NCBI RefSeq assembly: GCF_002364335.1
Contig: NZ_DEXW01000066.1
Location: forward strand, 29,117-93,116
From: Winogradskyella sp. UBA3174
GTDB lineage: Bacteria > Bacteroidota > Bacteroidia > Flavobacteriales > Flavobacteriaceae
Direction of reading: 5' to 3'
DNA length: 64,000 nt
Shown here: one piece after another, positions 53,979 through 62,232 of the stretch
Numbering within the stretch: position 1 is the first letter of the stretch
Layout of the letters: every line of letters begins with the position of its first letter
Notes under the pieces: generated by a model
Seen by the model: only the letters and a program-made list of their open reading frames with translations
Told to the model about the DNA's origin: nothing
Database searches by the model: none
Translations under genes and position numbers: made by a program

Positions 53979-55690
53979 TAGTCTTGAGGTTCTTCTTCAT
54001 CTGGTTTCAATTCTATAGAATCTATAATACGTTGTATCATTTCATCTGCATATACATCGTCTTGTGCCCACGTTAATATAATTTGCTGAAGGATATTTTC
54101 ATTTGAAAACTGAAAAAAAGCATACTCAGCACTCATAATGGATTCCGTATCTGGAATTTTTATATTTAATGTCCCAAATGTTTTTAGCCCTTCTGCTGCA
54201 TTTGGTGTAATAAACTGATCTCTTTTTACGGTGATATCTGTAGCTCCTTTAGATTCGAATCCTTGAATACCAGCCTCAGAAAACTTTAATAAATCGAACG
54301 TAGGGTTCTCAGTCTCTTTAGTTTGAGCTTCTTGTTTTGGCACCTTGAGTGTTGTTGTATTAACCGTTACACTAAAGACATTAATCAAAGTGCTATAACT
54401 AAAACTTGTCATAGTCATTTGCTCTTCATCACCATCTGGTACTTGAGAAACTATACGTTTTAATACGCGTGGAGTCTCAATATAAACTGGCGGAAAACCA
54501 TATTCACTTTTTACCCATTCGCCTTCTAACAATTCTTTACTCTCGTGTCCAATAATAGTATCTTTAACATAACCAAAGCCATATTTAATACCAAAACCAA
54601 CAAATGTTGCTATTAATAAGACAACAGAAATAGCTACCGTTAAAATAATTTTTTTACGTTTCTTTTTACTGGCTTGTGCCTCTAGGTATTGCACATCTAG
54701 TATTTTTTCTTCCTCTGATGGTTCTGGCAAACTTGCTTTTACAACATCTATTTCCTTAGAAACCGTAGCTTTATCCATTTCGGCAAGCGCTGTATCTGGT
54801 GCAGATTTTGCAAATTTCACTAAATCGGCACGCATTAGTATGGATTCAATATTTTTAATAGTGTCTTTTGAAAGCTCTATTTGATTGCCGTCTTTTAAAA
54901 GTTGAAGTCTCGATATAAGCTGACTTGTTGTACTTTCTAATGCGCGATCATATACTTTCTCATCTAGGTACTTTCTTATAATAAAGGTTAGTTGTGAATA
55001 ATACTCTTTAACCTCAGCACGTATTAAATATTGACTCTCATCGAGTTTTTTTAACGCTAACTGCGCACGATCATAAGGTGGTAATAATGCAATTTCTTCT
55101 TCCTCTGTTAAAGGCTTCTTTCTCCATATAAACCAATATAATAAGAATGCTACTAAAGCAATAGCTGACAGAATTCCAAGAAGCCATATCCACCAAGTGC
55201 TGCTACTTTTATCTACCTCTATAATTGGTTTAATATCAAATAATTTCTGTTTAGTAGTATCAACTTCAATCGTGTTTACATCTAAACGAAGTGAGTCTGT
55301 GTAAAACGGCTTTTCGCCAATTATAATTTTTTGTCTTGGAATAGTGTATGAGCCTGAATCGAATTGCGTGAGTTTGTAAATTCTAGATAATAAAAACTTA
55401 GCGTCTTTTTTTGTGGTATCTATTTTTAAAGCTTCAACAACTTCTAGTGGCATAAACGTTTGCCCTTCTGGAAAAACAACTAATTCTGAAGAATCTGCTT
55501 CAACTTTAATTTTATAATTTATTTGTTCACCAACTCTTATCTTGGTTGTATCTACCTCTATTTTTACTTGAGCGAATGACGTTAAAGCACAAAGAAAAAA
55601 GACCACAGAAAAAAATACAGCTAACCTCTTATTTATGGCTGAGTCTTTTTTCAATTCTTTTTTTTTATTTCGCAATTCGTAATTCATCAT
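53978..55690 (-). CDS. BatD-like/DUF4381-like membrane protein of the bat operon
   Basis: 570 residues. A hydrophobic signal or anchor (about 24-41, VFFSVVFFLCALTSFAQ) is followed by a BatD-like beta domain (about 42-150, EVDTTKIRVGEQINYKIKVEA). A membrane helix lies at about 164-186. A cytosolic helical part (about 190-330, YDRAQLALKKLDES) recalls DUF4381, and a second helix (about 345-370) leads to a C-terminal domain of unknown fold (about 375-570). It is in the classic slot between DUF58 and batA. The first about 20 residues (MMNYELRNKKKELKKDS) may not be translated. Confidence 0.75.
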   Translation of the reverse strand: MMNYELRNKKKELKKDSAINKRLAVFFSVVFFLCALTSFAQVKIEVDTTKIRVGEQINYKIKVEADSSELVVFPEGQTFMPLEVVEALKIDTTKKDAKFLLSRIYKLTQFDSGSYTIPRQKIIIGEKPFYTDSLRLDVNTIEVDTTKQKLFDIKPIIEVDKSSSTWWIWLLGILSAIALVAFLLYWFIWRKKPLTEEEEIALLPPYDRAQLALKKLDESQYLIRAEVKEYYSQLTFIIRKYLDEKVYDRALESTTSQLISRLQLLKDGNQIELSKDTIKNIESILMRADLVKFAKSAPDTALAEMDKATVSKEIDVVKASLPEPSEEEKILDVQYLEAQASKKKRKKIILTVAISVVLLIATFVGFGIKYGFGYVKDTIIGHESKELLEGEWVKSEYGFPPVYIETPRVLKRIVSQVPDGDEEQMTMTSFSYSTLINVFSVTVNTTTLKVPKQEAQTKETENPTFDLLKFSEAGIQGFESKGATDITVKRDQFITPNAAEGLKTFGTLNIKIPDTESIMSAEYAFFQFSNENILQQIILTWAQDDVYADEMIQRIIDSIELKPDEEEPQD

Positions 55691-55694
55691 TCGT

Positions 55695-56561
55695 TTATCC
55701 TCTTCGTTTAAAATAACCTAGTAGTTTTTTTACGTAACTTTCATCTACACGACAATCAATTGTACCAGCACCAGATTTAGTGAATGTCTCTTTAAAATAG
55801 TTGACTTTTTCTAGATAAAACGTACTATAATCCTGTCTTACTTTTTTAGAGGCTGTATTTACAAGTAGTAATTCTCCTGTCTCTTCATCTTCCATCTGCA
55901 CCATTCCTATATTAGGAATCGCCTCTTCATGCTGGTCATAAACTCTAATACCAGTAATATCATGCCTACTTGCTGCTATTTTTAAATTCTGTTTATAATC
56001 ATCTGCTATAAAATCAGACAAGACAAAAACAATCGCAGTTTTCTTCATTACGTTAGACAAAAACTTAAAAGCTTCTGCAACATTCGTGTTTTTACTTTTT
56101 GGCTTAAATTCTATTAATTCTCGTATAATTCTAAGTACATGAGAGCGTCCTTTTTTAGGCGGAATGTATAATTCAATTTGATCTGAAAATAAAATCAATC
56201 CAATTTTATCATTATTTTGTGTTGCGGAAAACGCTAAAGTTGCAGCTATTTCTGTAACAATTTCGTCTTTAAATTGGTTCTTAGTTCCGAAAAGTTTACT
56301 ACCAGAAACATCTGCCATGAGCATCATAGTTAGCTCACGTTCTTCTTCAAATACTTTGATGTGTGGCTGATTGGTTCTTGCAGTAACATTCCAATCTATA
56401 TTTCTTACATCATCACCAAATTGGTATTGGCGGACTTCAGAAAAAGTCATACCACGACCCTTGAAGGTTGAGTGGTATTCACCTCCAAATATATGATCAG
56501 ACAAACGACGTGTCTTAATCTCTATTTTTCGTACTTTTTTTAGAAGTTCTTTAGTATCCAT
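55695..56561 (-). CDS. DUF58 family protein
   Basis: 288 residues, soluble. RRLSDHIFGGEYHSTFKGRGMTF and VRQYQFGDDVRNIDWNVTARTNQ match the DUF58 signature. A degenerate VWA-like domain follows (MLMADVSGSKLFGT gives the DxSxS MIDAS pattern). DUF58 proteins accompany MoxR ATPases throughout bacteria and are thought to be their substrates or partners. It lies 83 bases after moxR and 4 bases before the next gene. Confidence 0.92.
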   Translation of the reverse strand: MDTKELLKKVRKIEIKTRRLSDHIFGGEYHSTFKGRGMTFSEVRQYQFGDDVRNIDWNVTARTNQPHIKVFEEERELTMMLMADVSGSKLFGTKNQFKDEIVTEIAATLAFSATQNNDKIGLILFSDQIELYIPPKKGRSHVLRIIRELIEFKPKSKNTNVAEAFKFLSNVMKKTAIVFVLSDFIADDYKQNLKIAASRHDITGIRVYDQHEEAIPNIGMVQMEDEETGELLLVNTASKKVRQDYSTFYLEKVNYFKETFTKSGAGTIDCRVDESYVKKLLGYFKRRG

Positions 56562-56644
56562 TATTTTAGTTTGCAGTGTATAGTTATTAAAATCAGAATT
56601 AAATTAAGCAACTGCCAGATGATTACTGATAAACTGATGACTAT

Positions 56645-57646
56645 TTATGGTACTTCGATTTCATTTACAATCTTATTTATAATGTCTTCTGAAGTGACAT
56701 TCTCAGCTTCAGCTTCATAAGTAATGCCTATTCTGTGACGTAATACATCGTGGACTACCGCACGCACATCTTCTGGAATTACGTAACCTCTTCTTTTTAT
56801 AAAGGCATAACACTTCGCAGCTGTGGCTAAATTAATACTTCCACGAGGAGATGCCCCAAAAGAAATTAAGGGTTTTAAATCCCCAAGTTTATATTTTTCT
56901 GGATAACGTGTGGCGAAAACAATATCGAGAATATACTTCTCAATTTTTTCATCCATATAAACTTCTCTAACGGCTTTTTGTGCACTTAGAATCTGAGCAA
57001 TAGAAACCACAGGATTTACTTTATCGTAAGTGCCTTTTAAATTTGCTCTTACTATTTGTTGCTCATCAGCAATTGTTGGATAATCAATTACAGTTTTTAG
57101 CATAAAACGATCTACTTGCGCTTCAGGTAAAGAATAGGTTCCTTCTTGCTCAACAGGATTCATGGTTGCCATTACTAAAAATGGTTTGTCTAAAATATAA
57201 GTTTCGTCTCCAATGGTTACTTGTTTTTCTTGCATGGCTTCAAGAAGTGCAGATTGCACTTTTGCTGGTGCTCTGTTTATCTCATCTGCTAATACAAAAT
57301 TGGCGAATATTGGTCCTTTTTTAATAGTGAAATCATTTTCTTTCATATTAAAAATCAGTGTACCAACCACATCTGCAGGTAGCAAATCTGGCGTAAACTG
57401 TATTCTACTAAAGCTTGCATCGATAGCTTTTGATAGTGTATTAATAGCTAGAGTCTTTGCTAAACCTGGCACACCTTCTAATAAAATGTGACCTTGACCC
57501 AATAAGCCAATTAATAAGCGCTCTATCATGTGCTTTTGACCAACAATGACCTTATTCATTTCAAAGGTTAGTAAGTCTACAAATGCACTTTCTTTTTCTA
57601 TCTTCTCGTTAATTGATTTAATATCAATTGTACTCGATTCTTCCAT
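56645..57646 (-). CDS. moxR: MoxR-family AAA+ ATPase
   Basis: 333 residues. Walker A is GVPGLAKT (58-65), the usual MoxR variant. Walker B is ADEINRAP, sensor 1 lies at MATMNP, the arginine finger region at PEAQVDRF, and the C-terminal lid at about 230-330 contains GASPRGSINL. It acts as a chaperone-like motor for VWA proteins such as BatA, BatB and DUF58. It is first in the operon that runs to batE at 48485; no perfect TAnnTTTG was found upstream. Confidence 0.95.
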   Translation of the reverse strand: MEESSTIDIKSINEKIEKESAFVDLLTFEMNKVIVGQKHMIERLLIGLLGQGHILLEGVPGLAKTLAINTLSKAIDASFSRIQFTPDLLPADVVGTLIFNMKENDFTIKKGPIFANFVLADEINRAPAKVQSALLEAMQEKQVTIGDETYILDKPFLVMATMNPVEQEGTYSLPEAQVDRFMLKTVIDYPTIADEQQIVRANLKGTYDKVNPVVSIAQILSAQKAVREVYMDEKIEKYILDIVFATRYPEKYKLGDLKPLISFGASPRGSINLATAAKCYAFIKRRGYVIPEDVRAVVHDVLRHRIGITYEAEAENVTSEDIINKIVNEIEVP

Positions 57647-57948
57647 GACTTTAAAGGTTTATAAGCGAAACTATTATTAATAATTTTTACGAAGATGCAA
57701 AATGTTAAAATTATTCGTTAGTTGCTGTTAACAATTGGTTAAAAAAGAAGAGTAACACCTAAGTACTACTCTTTTTTCTATTTATAATTATGGATTAAGA
57801 TAATTAATATTGAATTTATCTTTTTTTCATAAAAAATTTATGAAAGTTTGCGATTCTAAATTTATAGAAGCCAATGATACTTCTTTCTTTGAGTTTTGAG
57901 TATTTTTATACACCAATTACATAAAAATCTATATAAACTGTAAATCTA
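57647..57948. other. Divergent intergenic region with internal terminator
   Basis: 302 bases between the divergent moxR and aldo/keto reductase genes. It contains a terminator-like hairpin (57741-57777), unexpected here because neither flanking gene ends in it. No gene longer than about 20 codons is seen. Confidence 0.6.
57741..57777. terminator. Terminator-like hairpin inside a divergent gap
   Basis: Arms AGAGTA (57749-57754) and TACTCT (57767-57772) are extended by A and T runs; T residues at 57772-57777 on plus and an A run at 57741-57746 allow either direction. Confidence 0.65.
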
Positions 57949-58812
57949 TTGAGCTACTCTAAAATAATTGCAGGCACCATGACTTGGGGAGCTTGGGGAA
58001 AACAACTTTCAACAAAAGAAATGGATGCTTTAATGCATCATTGCATCTCAAATGGTATTACCACTTTTGACCATGCAGATATCTATGGAGCATACTCCAC
58101 AGAAGCAGATTTTGGTAAAGCCTTTAAAGATTCTGGTATAAAACGGAATAATATTGAGCTAATTTCTAAATGCGGAATTCAATACGTTTGCGAAAAAAGA
58201 AATAATACCGTTAAGCACTACAACTACAGTAAAGATTATATTATATGGTCTGTAGAAGAATCATTGAATAATCTAAACACAGATTATTTAGATGTATTGT
58301 TACTCCATAGACCAAGCCCATTAATGAATGCTGAAGATATTGCAGAGGCCATTACAATTTTAAAAAAAGAGGGTAAGATTAGAGATTTTGGTGTATCTAA
58401 TTTTACGTCGTCACAAATGGAAATGATTGGATTGCGAATAGATATTGATGTAAATCAGATAGCGTTTTCGTTAACGCAACATTCCGCGATGCTTGATGGT
58501 ACGCTCGATTATTTAAAAACAAATGGTATTAAACCGATGGCTTGGTCTCCATTAGGTAGTGTTTTTAAAGAAGATAACGAGCAAACCAGACGTATTCACA
58601 AACAGCTCGGTGAGTTAAAGGATAAATATAATGCTACTGAAGATCAGTTATTACTAGCTTGGATTTTAAAACATCCTTCTGGCATTACTCCTGTAGTTGG
58701 TACAACAAATAAAGAACGATTAACGCAATCTATGCTTGCCACAAAAATTGAATTAGAATTAGAAGATTGGTTCTCTATTTTGGTCGCTAGCCAAGGTCAT
58801 AAAGTGCCTTAA
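57949..58812 (+). CDS. Aldo/keto reductase
   Basis: 287 residues, a complete (beta/alpha)8 AKR. The catalytic tetrad D41, Y46, K74 and H120 is visible in FDHADIYG, SKCGIQ and LLHRPSP. The C-terminal NADPH-binding segment reads PVVGTTNKERL. It resembles the YdhF-type subgroup. The substrate is unknown; it probably reduces small aldehydes or ketones. It starts with TTG (57949), as no ATG gives the expected MSYSKIIAGTMTWG start. The SDR gene follows after 105 bases. Confidence 0.92.
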   Translation: MSYSKIIAGTMTWGAWGKQLSTKEMDALMHHCISNGITTFDHADIYGAYSTEADFGKAFKDSGIKRNNIELISKCGIQYVCEKRNNTVKHYNYSKDYIIWSVEESLNNLNTDYLDVLLLHRPSPLMNAEDIAEAITILKKEGKIRDFGVSNFTSSQMEMIGLRIDIDVNQIAFSLTQHSAMLDGTLDYLKTNGIKPMAWSPLGSVFKEDNEQTRRIHKQLGELKDKYNATEDQLLLAWILKHPSGITPVVGTTNKERLTQSMLATKIELELEDWFSILVASQGHKVP

Positions 58813-58888
58813 TTTGGTTTTTAGTAACAGTAAACAGTTGATCACTCAGATGCTTAAGTCTAAAAAAAAATGAATTTCAAATAAAAAG

Positions 58889-58908
58889 ATTCCTGCATTC
58901 ACAGGAAT
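58889..58908. repeat. REP-like hairpin (ATTCCTG-CATTCA-CAGGAAT)
   Basis: Perfect 7-bp arms with a 6-base loop, followed by GACA, 9 bases before the SDR start codon. It belongs to the same family as 19047-19060 and 59677-59697. Confidence 0.7.
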
Positions 58909-58917
58909 GACAGAATT

Positions 58918-59667
58918 ATGAAAAAAACAGCATTAATTACAGGAGCAACAAGTGGCATAGGACGTGCAACTGCAAACCAATTCGCCAAACACGGTATCAA
59001 TTTAATATTGTGTGGTAGACGACAAGAACGCTTAGATAGTATTCAAAAAGCATTATCAAAAGAAACTGATGTCCATACTCTAAATTTTGATGTACGCGAC
59101 AGAGAAAAAACCTTAGAAGCTATTGCCTCACTTCCTAAAGAGTTTCAAAACATAGATATTCTTATAAATAATGCAGGTAATGCACATGGCTTAGACCCGA
59201 TACAAACTGGCGATCTAGATGATTGGGATGCTATGATGGATATTAATGTAAAAGGCTTACTCTATGTAAGTAAGGCAGTAATGCCTGGCATGACAGAACG
59301 AAAATCTGGACATATTATTAATATTGGATCTTCTGCAGGTAAAGAAGTCTATCCAAAAGGGAGTGTTTATTGTGGCAGTAAACATGCCGTTTTAGCAATT
59401 ACTGAAGGTATGCGAATAGATTTGAATCCATTTGGAATTAAGGTTGGTGCAATAAATCCTGGTTTAGTAGAAACGGAATTCTCTGAAGTTAGATTTAAAG
59501 GCGATGCTGCTGCTAAAAATGTTTACAAAGGTTTCAAAGCATTACAGGCAGAAGATGTTGCTGATGTTATTTACTTTGCAATATCGCGACCAGCTCATGT
59601 AAATATTGCTGATGTATTAATGTTTTGTACTGCTCAGGCTAGTTCTACTATTGTGAAGAAAACTTAA
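58918..59667 (+). CDS. Short-chain dehydrogenase/reductase
   Basis: 249 residues, a classical SDR. The NAD(P)-binding TGATSGIG (8-15), NNAG (84-87), Ser near 138-139 and the Y151-x3-K155 pair (YCGSKHA) are all intact. GRRQERLDS after strand 2 suggests NADP preference. It resembles serine/3-hydroxy acid dehydrogenases (YdfG-like), with 3-hydroxy acids as likely substrates. The REP-like hairpin sits directly before the start codon. Confidence 0.93.
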   Translation: MKKTALITGATSGIGRATANQFAKHGINLILCGRRQERLDSIQKALSKETDVHTLNFDVRDREKTLEAIASLPKEFQNIDILINNAGNAHGLDPIQTGDLDDWDAMMDINVKGLLYVSKAVMPGMTERKSGHIINIGSSAGKEVYPKGSVYCGSKHAVLAITEGMRIDLNPFGIKVGAINPGLVETEFSEVRFKGDAAAKNVYKGFKALQAEDVADVIYFAISRPAHVNIADVLMFCTAQASSTIVKKT

Positions 59668-59676
59668 ATAAATAAG

Positions 59677-59697
59677 ATTCCTGCTTTCTCCGGAAGT
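59677..59697. repeat. Degenerate REP-like hairpin
   Basis: ATTCCTGCTTTCTCCGGAAG resembles the copies at 19047 and 58889, with only the TTCC/GGAA core paired. It lies 3 bases before the next ATG. Confidence 0.5.
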
Positions 59698-59700
59698 TGT

Positions 59701-60834
59701 ATGATAAACAAGAGACTACTTATTAAAAATCTTTTAGCTCACAATGATGAGAACAGTTTCTATGACAAAAAACGAAAGATTGACATTAGCTTTAAAGAAG
59801 GCAAAGCTAAATTTTTAAAACACGTATGTGCGCTATCTAATAGTAACCCAAAAAACAATTCTTTTATTGTCATTGGTGTTGAAGATGAGGATAATACTAT
59901 TACAGGTGTCGATTTTTTTGATGATAGTAAAATTCAAAATCTTATAAATGCTTATCTCACAAATCCACCAATAGTACAATACGAAAATATTCCGTTTCCG
60001 CATTTACCAGATGATAAAGTTGTGGGTTTAGTTACCATAAGAGCCATTGATGAAATTACCTCACTAAGAAAAAACATTTGGAAATATTTTGGTGGCTCTG
60101 TATTCTTTAGAGATGGTAGCATTAGTATGCCTAAGGTTTTTGATATTGAAATTAAAGACGTTAACTCTAAAATTGTTTCGGCAATTGAAAATCATGCACA
60201 AAATAATATTCAATTAACACTCGATGGTGTGTTTGATTTTATGAACAAACGCAACGATTTTAATCCGCAGTATAAAGTCTTTAAAGAGTATTTTGTGTTG
60301 TGTTGGTCTGGAGATAGAAAGCCGCTAGAGGATGAAGTCTTTTTCTCTAGAGTTGATATAGAACTTATTAATGAGCAAGTGCGTTTATTTTATTCAACTT
60401 TAGATGAAGTTTCGATTTCTTATACTGAAGATTCATTTACGATTATAGAATATGTACGTTTAGGTCTTCAGGATGCATTCAAATATTACAAACTTGAAGA
60501 AACTATAATTCACTTTGAAAATAATGCTCATTATTCTATCGAAGCTAACCTTGTGTTTCAACCACCAGAATTTGATAAGAAAGTATTACATCATATTTAC
60601 AATACCAATAATGCAATTTTAGAAAAATTAGAAAAAGGTATTTCATTAACAAAAAATGATGAACTCGATTTACAGAATCTGTCTGCTAGTTATCTCATCT
60701 GTTACCTCAACGGTTTTGAAGATGCTTTACTAAAATTAGAATATGCAAAACCTTACATGAAAAAACATAACAATCAACTCTATCATTCTTACAAAGAAAC
60801 GATTAGAATTTTAAGAAAAGTACGCTATAGCTAG
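59701..60834 (+). CDS. AlbA_2 (Schlafen-type) domain protein
   Basis: 377 residues. The N-terminal half (about 10-150) is an AlbA_2-like domain: E/DISFKEGKAKFLKHVCALSNS, then NNSFIVIGVEDEDNTITGVDFF, and later KYFGGSVFFRDGSI. The C-terminal half (about 160-377) is helical without a known domain. AlbA_2 proteins are often annotated as ATP-binding or putative DNA-binding regulators, and some act in phage defence; no defence partner is seen here. Function is undetermined. A branched terminator lies about 160 bases downstream. Confidence 0.82.
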   Translation: MINKRLLIKNLLAHNDENSFYDKKRKIDISFKEGKAKFLKHVCALSNSNPKNNSFIVIGVEDEDNTITGVDFFDDSKIQNLINAYLTNPPIVQYENIPFPHLPDDKVVGLVTIRAIDEITSLRKNIWKYFGGSVFFRDGSISMPKVFDIEIKDVNSKIVSAIENHAQNNIQLTLDGVFDFMNKRNDFNPQYKVFKEYFVLCWSGDRKPLEDEVFFSRVDIELINEQVRLFYSTLDEVSISYTEDSFTIIEYVRLGLQDAFKYYKLEETIIHFENNAHYSIEANLVFQPPEFDKKVLHHIYNTNNAILEKLEKGISLTKNDELDLQNLSASYLICYLNGFEDALLKLEYAKPYMKKHNNQLYHSYKETIRILRKVRYS

Positions 60835-60993
60835 TTGGTCGGGTTTACGTTGATTTTCATCCTTATTTTTTGCATCTAAACGAGAGAAATATAAATCTGC
60901 TACAGATTATACATTTTTTTTTACCATTCATCAAAAAAATATATGACAAACTAATATAATACGCATCTTTGAAGTGCTATTAATCAATTATAT

Positions 60994-61039
60994 ACCTTGT
61001 TTCTCTCGGCCGAAAGCCGAATTTGAGACAAGGTTTTTT
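60994..61039 (+). terminator. Branched rho-independent terminator
   Basis: Outer stem ACCTTGT with ACAAGGT, then CTC/GAG, and an inner stem TCGGC/GCCGA, followed by a T run (61034-61039). It ends the AlbA-domain gene transcript. Confidence 0.85.
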
Positions 61040-61042
61040 GCT

Positions 61043-62230
61043 TTAAATAAAATAGAGTGAATCGTGTTTAGAATTAATAATGCCTTCTGTAGAGACATTC
61101 ATCCATTGACTTAAAATTGTTGAATAAATAGACCTAAAATCTACTTCGAACTTTAAATCGCCATTAGTATCTAAATCATTTAAGCTCGCTAAATTATTAT
61201 AGAAGCCTGCTTTTTTAAGATTTTTACCGATGATGAAGACATTATTTGCAGAACCATGGTCAGTACCATTAGCTGCGTTTTGTTTTACACGTCTTCCAAA
61301 CTCAGAAAAAGTTAAGATTAAAGTATCTTCAAAAGCCTCGTTGTTTTTTAAATCGTTAACAAATGCTGAAACACCTTCAGCATATTGTGACAATAATCGT
61401 TTCTGTCTGTTAGCTTGGTAAGCATGCGTATCAAACCCATTTAAAGAGGTGTAAAACACCTTTGTATCTAAACCAGAGGTTATAAATTGTGCTACATTTT
61501 TTAACTGCTTTCCAAAATTATTTTGTGGATATGTTTGCTGTGTTAGTTTTACTTTAGTGGTCTCGTAAATGTAATTGGCAGAAGACTTTGCCTCTATCAT
61601 CGTTTGGTACAAATAGCCTAAATTATGTTCGCTTAAATGGGCATCGTTATAGTGGTTAAGGACTTTCTTAAAGTAAGGGTCTTTAGATGTATTGTATAAC
61701 ATTTTGTAATCGCTTGTTGCAATACCATTAAAATGATCTCCTTTCATTGCTAGACTTAATTGCTCATCTATCTCTATGGCATTGTATGGTTTTTTACCGT
61801 GGGTATCTAAGTAACGTCCTAACCAACCACTTTGTAAATACTCAGCTGATCCACTTGCGGTTTGCCAAATATCCATAGACCTAAAATGGGATCTTACTGG
61901 GTTTGGATAGCCAACATTATTTATAATTGAAAGTTCCCCGTTATCAAACAAGTTTCGTAATGGAGCTAAACTTGGATGAAACCCTAAATCGTCGTTAAGC
62001 TTTATAACACCTTTCGTAATTGCCAATTTTGGTCTGGCTTTGTAATACAAATCATTGTTATGCGGTATTATAGTGTTAAGCCCATCGTTTCCTCCGGCAA
62101 GTTGAATAATAACTAAACGTTTATATCCTAAACGCTCAGTTGCCACAGACTCTAATGCTTTTACAAAACTAGGTACAAAGAATAAGCTACTTGCTAATGC
62201 AGAATTTTTAATGAATTTTCGTCTGTCCAT
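61043..62230 (-). CDS. DUF1501 family exported protein
   Basis: 395 residues from the ATG at 62230, which gives MDRRKFIKNSALASSLFFVP, a twin-arginine-type signal. The frame stays open 15 codons further upstream, but that would overlap the previous gene and bury the signal. IIQLAGGNDGLNTIIPHNND, the GFDTHAYQANRQKRLL segment and TFSEFGRRVKQNAANGTDHG match DUF1501, a family with an alkaline-phosphatase/sulfatase-like fold. The conserved His and Asp suggest metal binding. It pairs with DUF1800 (2-base gap); the pair is widespread and its function unknown. Confidence 0.92.
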   Translation of the reverse strand: MDRRKFIKNSALASSLFFVPSFVKALESVATERLGYKRLVIIQLAGGNDGLNTIIPHNNDLYYKARPKLAITKGVIKLNDDLGFHPSLAPLRNLFDNGELSIINNVGYPNPVRSHFRSMDIWQTASGSAEYLQSGWLGRYLDTHGKKPYNAIEIDEQLSLAMKGDHFNGIATSDYKMLYNTSKDPYFKKVLNHYNDAHLSEHNLGYLYQTMIEAKSSANYIYETTKVKLTQQTYPQNNFGKQLKNVAQFITSGLDTKVFYTSLNGFDTHAYQANRQKRLLSQYAEGVSAFVNDLKNNEAFEDTLILTFSEFGRRVKQNAANGTDHGSANNVFIIGKNLKKAGFYNNLASLNDLDTNGDLKFEVDFRSIYSTILSQWMNVSTEGIINSKHDSLYFI

Positions 62231-62232
62231 AA

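Noticed and set aside
59701..60834. AlbA_2 protein as part of an anti-phage defence island
   Set aside because: Neighbours are ordinary oxidoreductases and no nuclease, ATPase or toxin-antitoxin partner is nearby.
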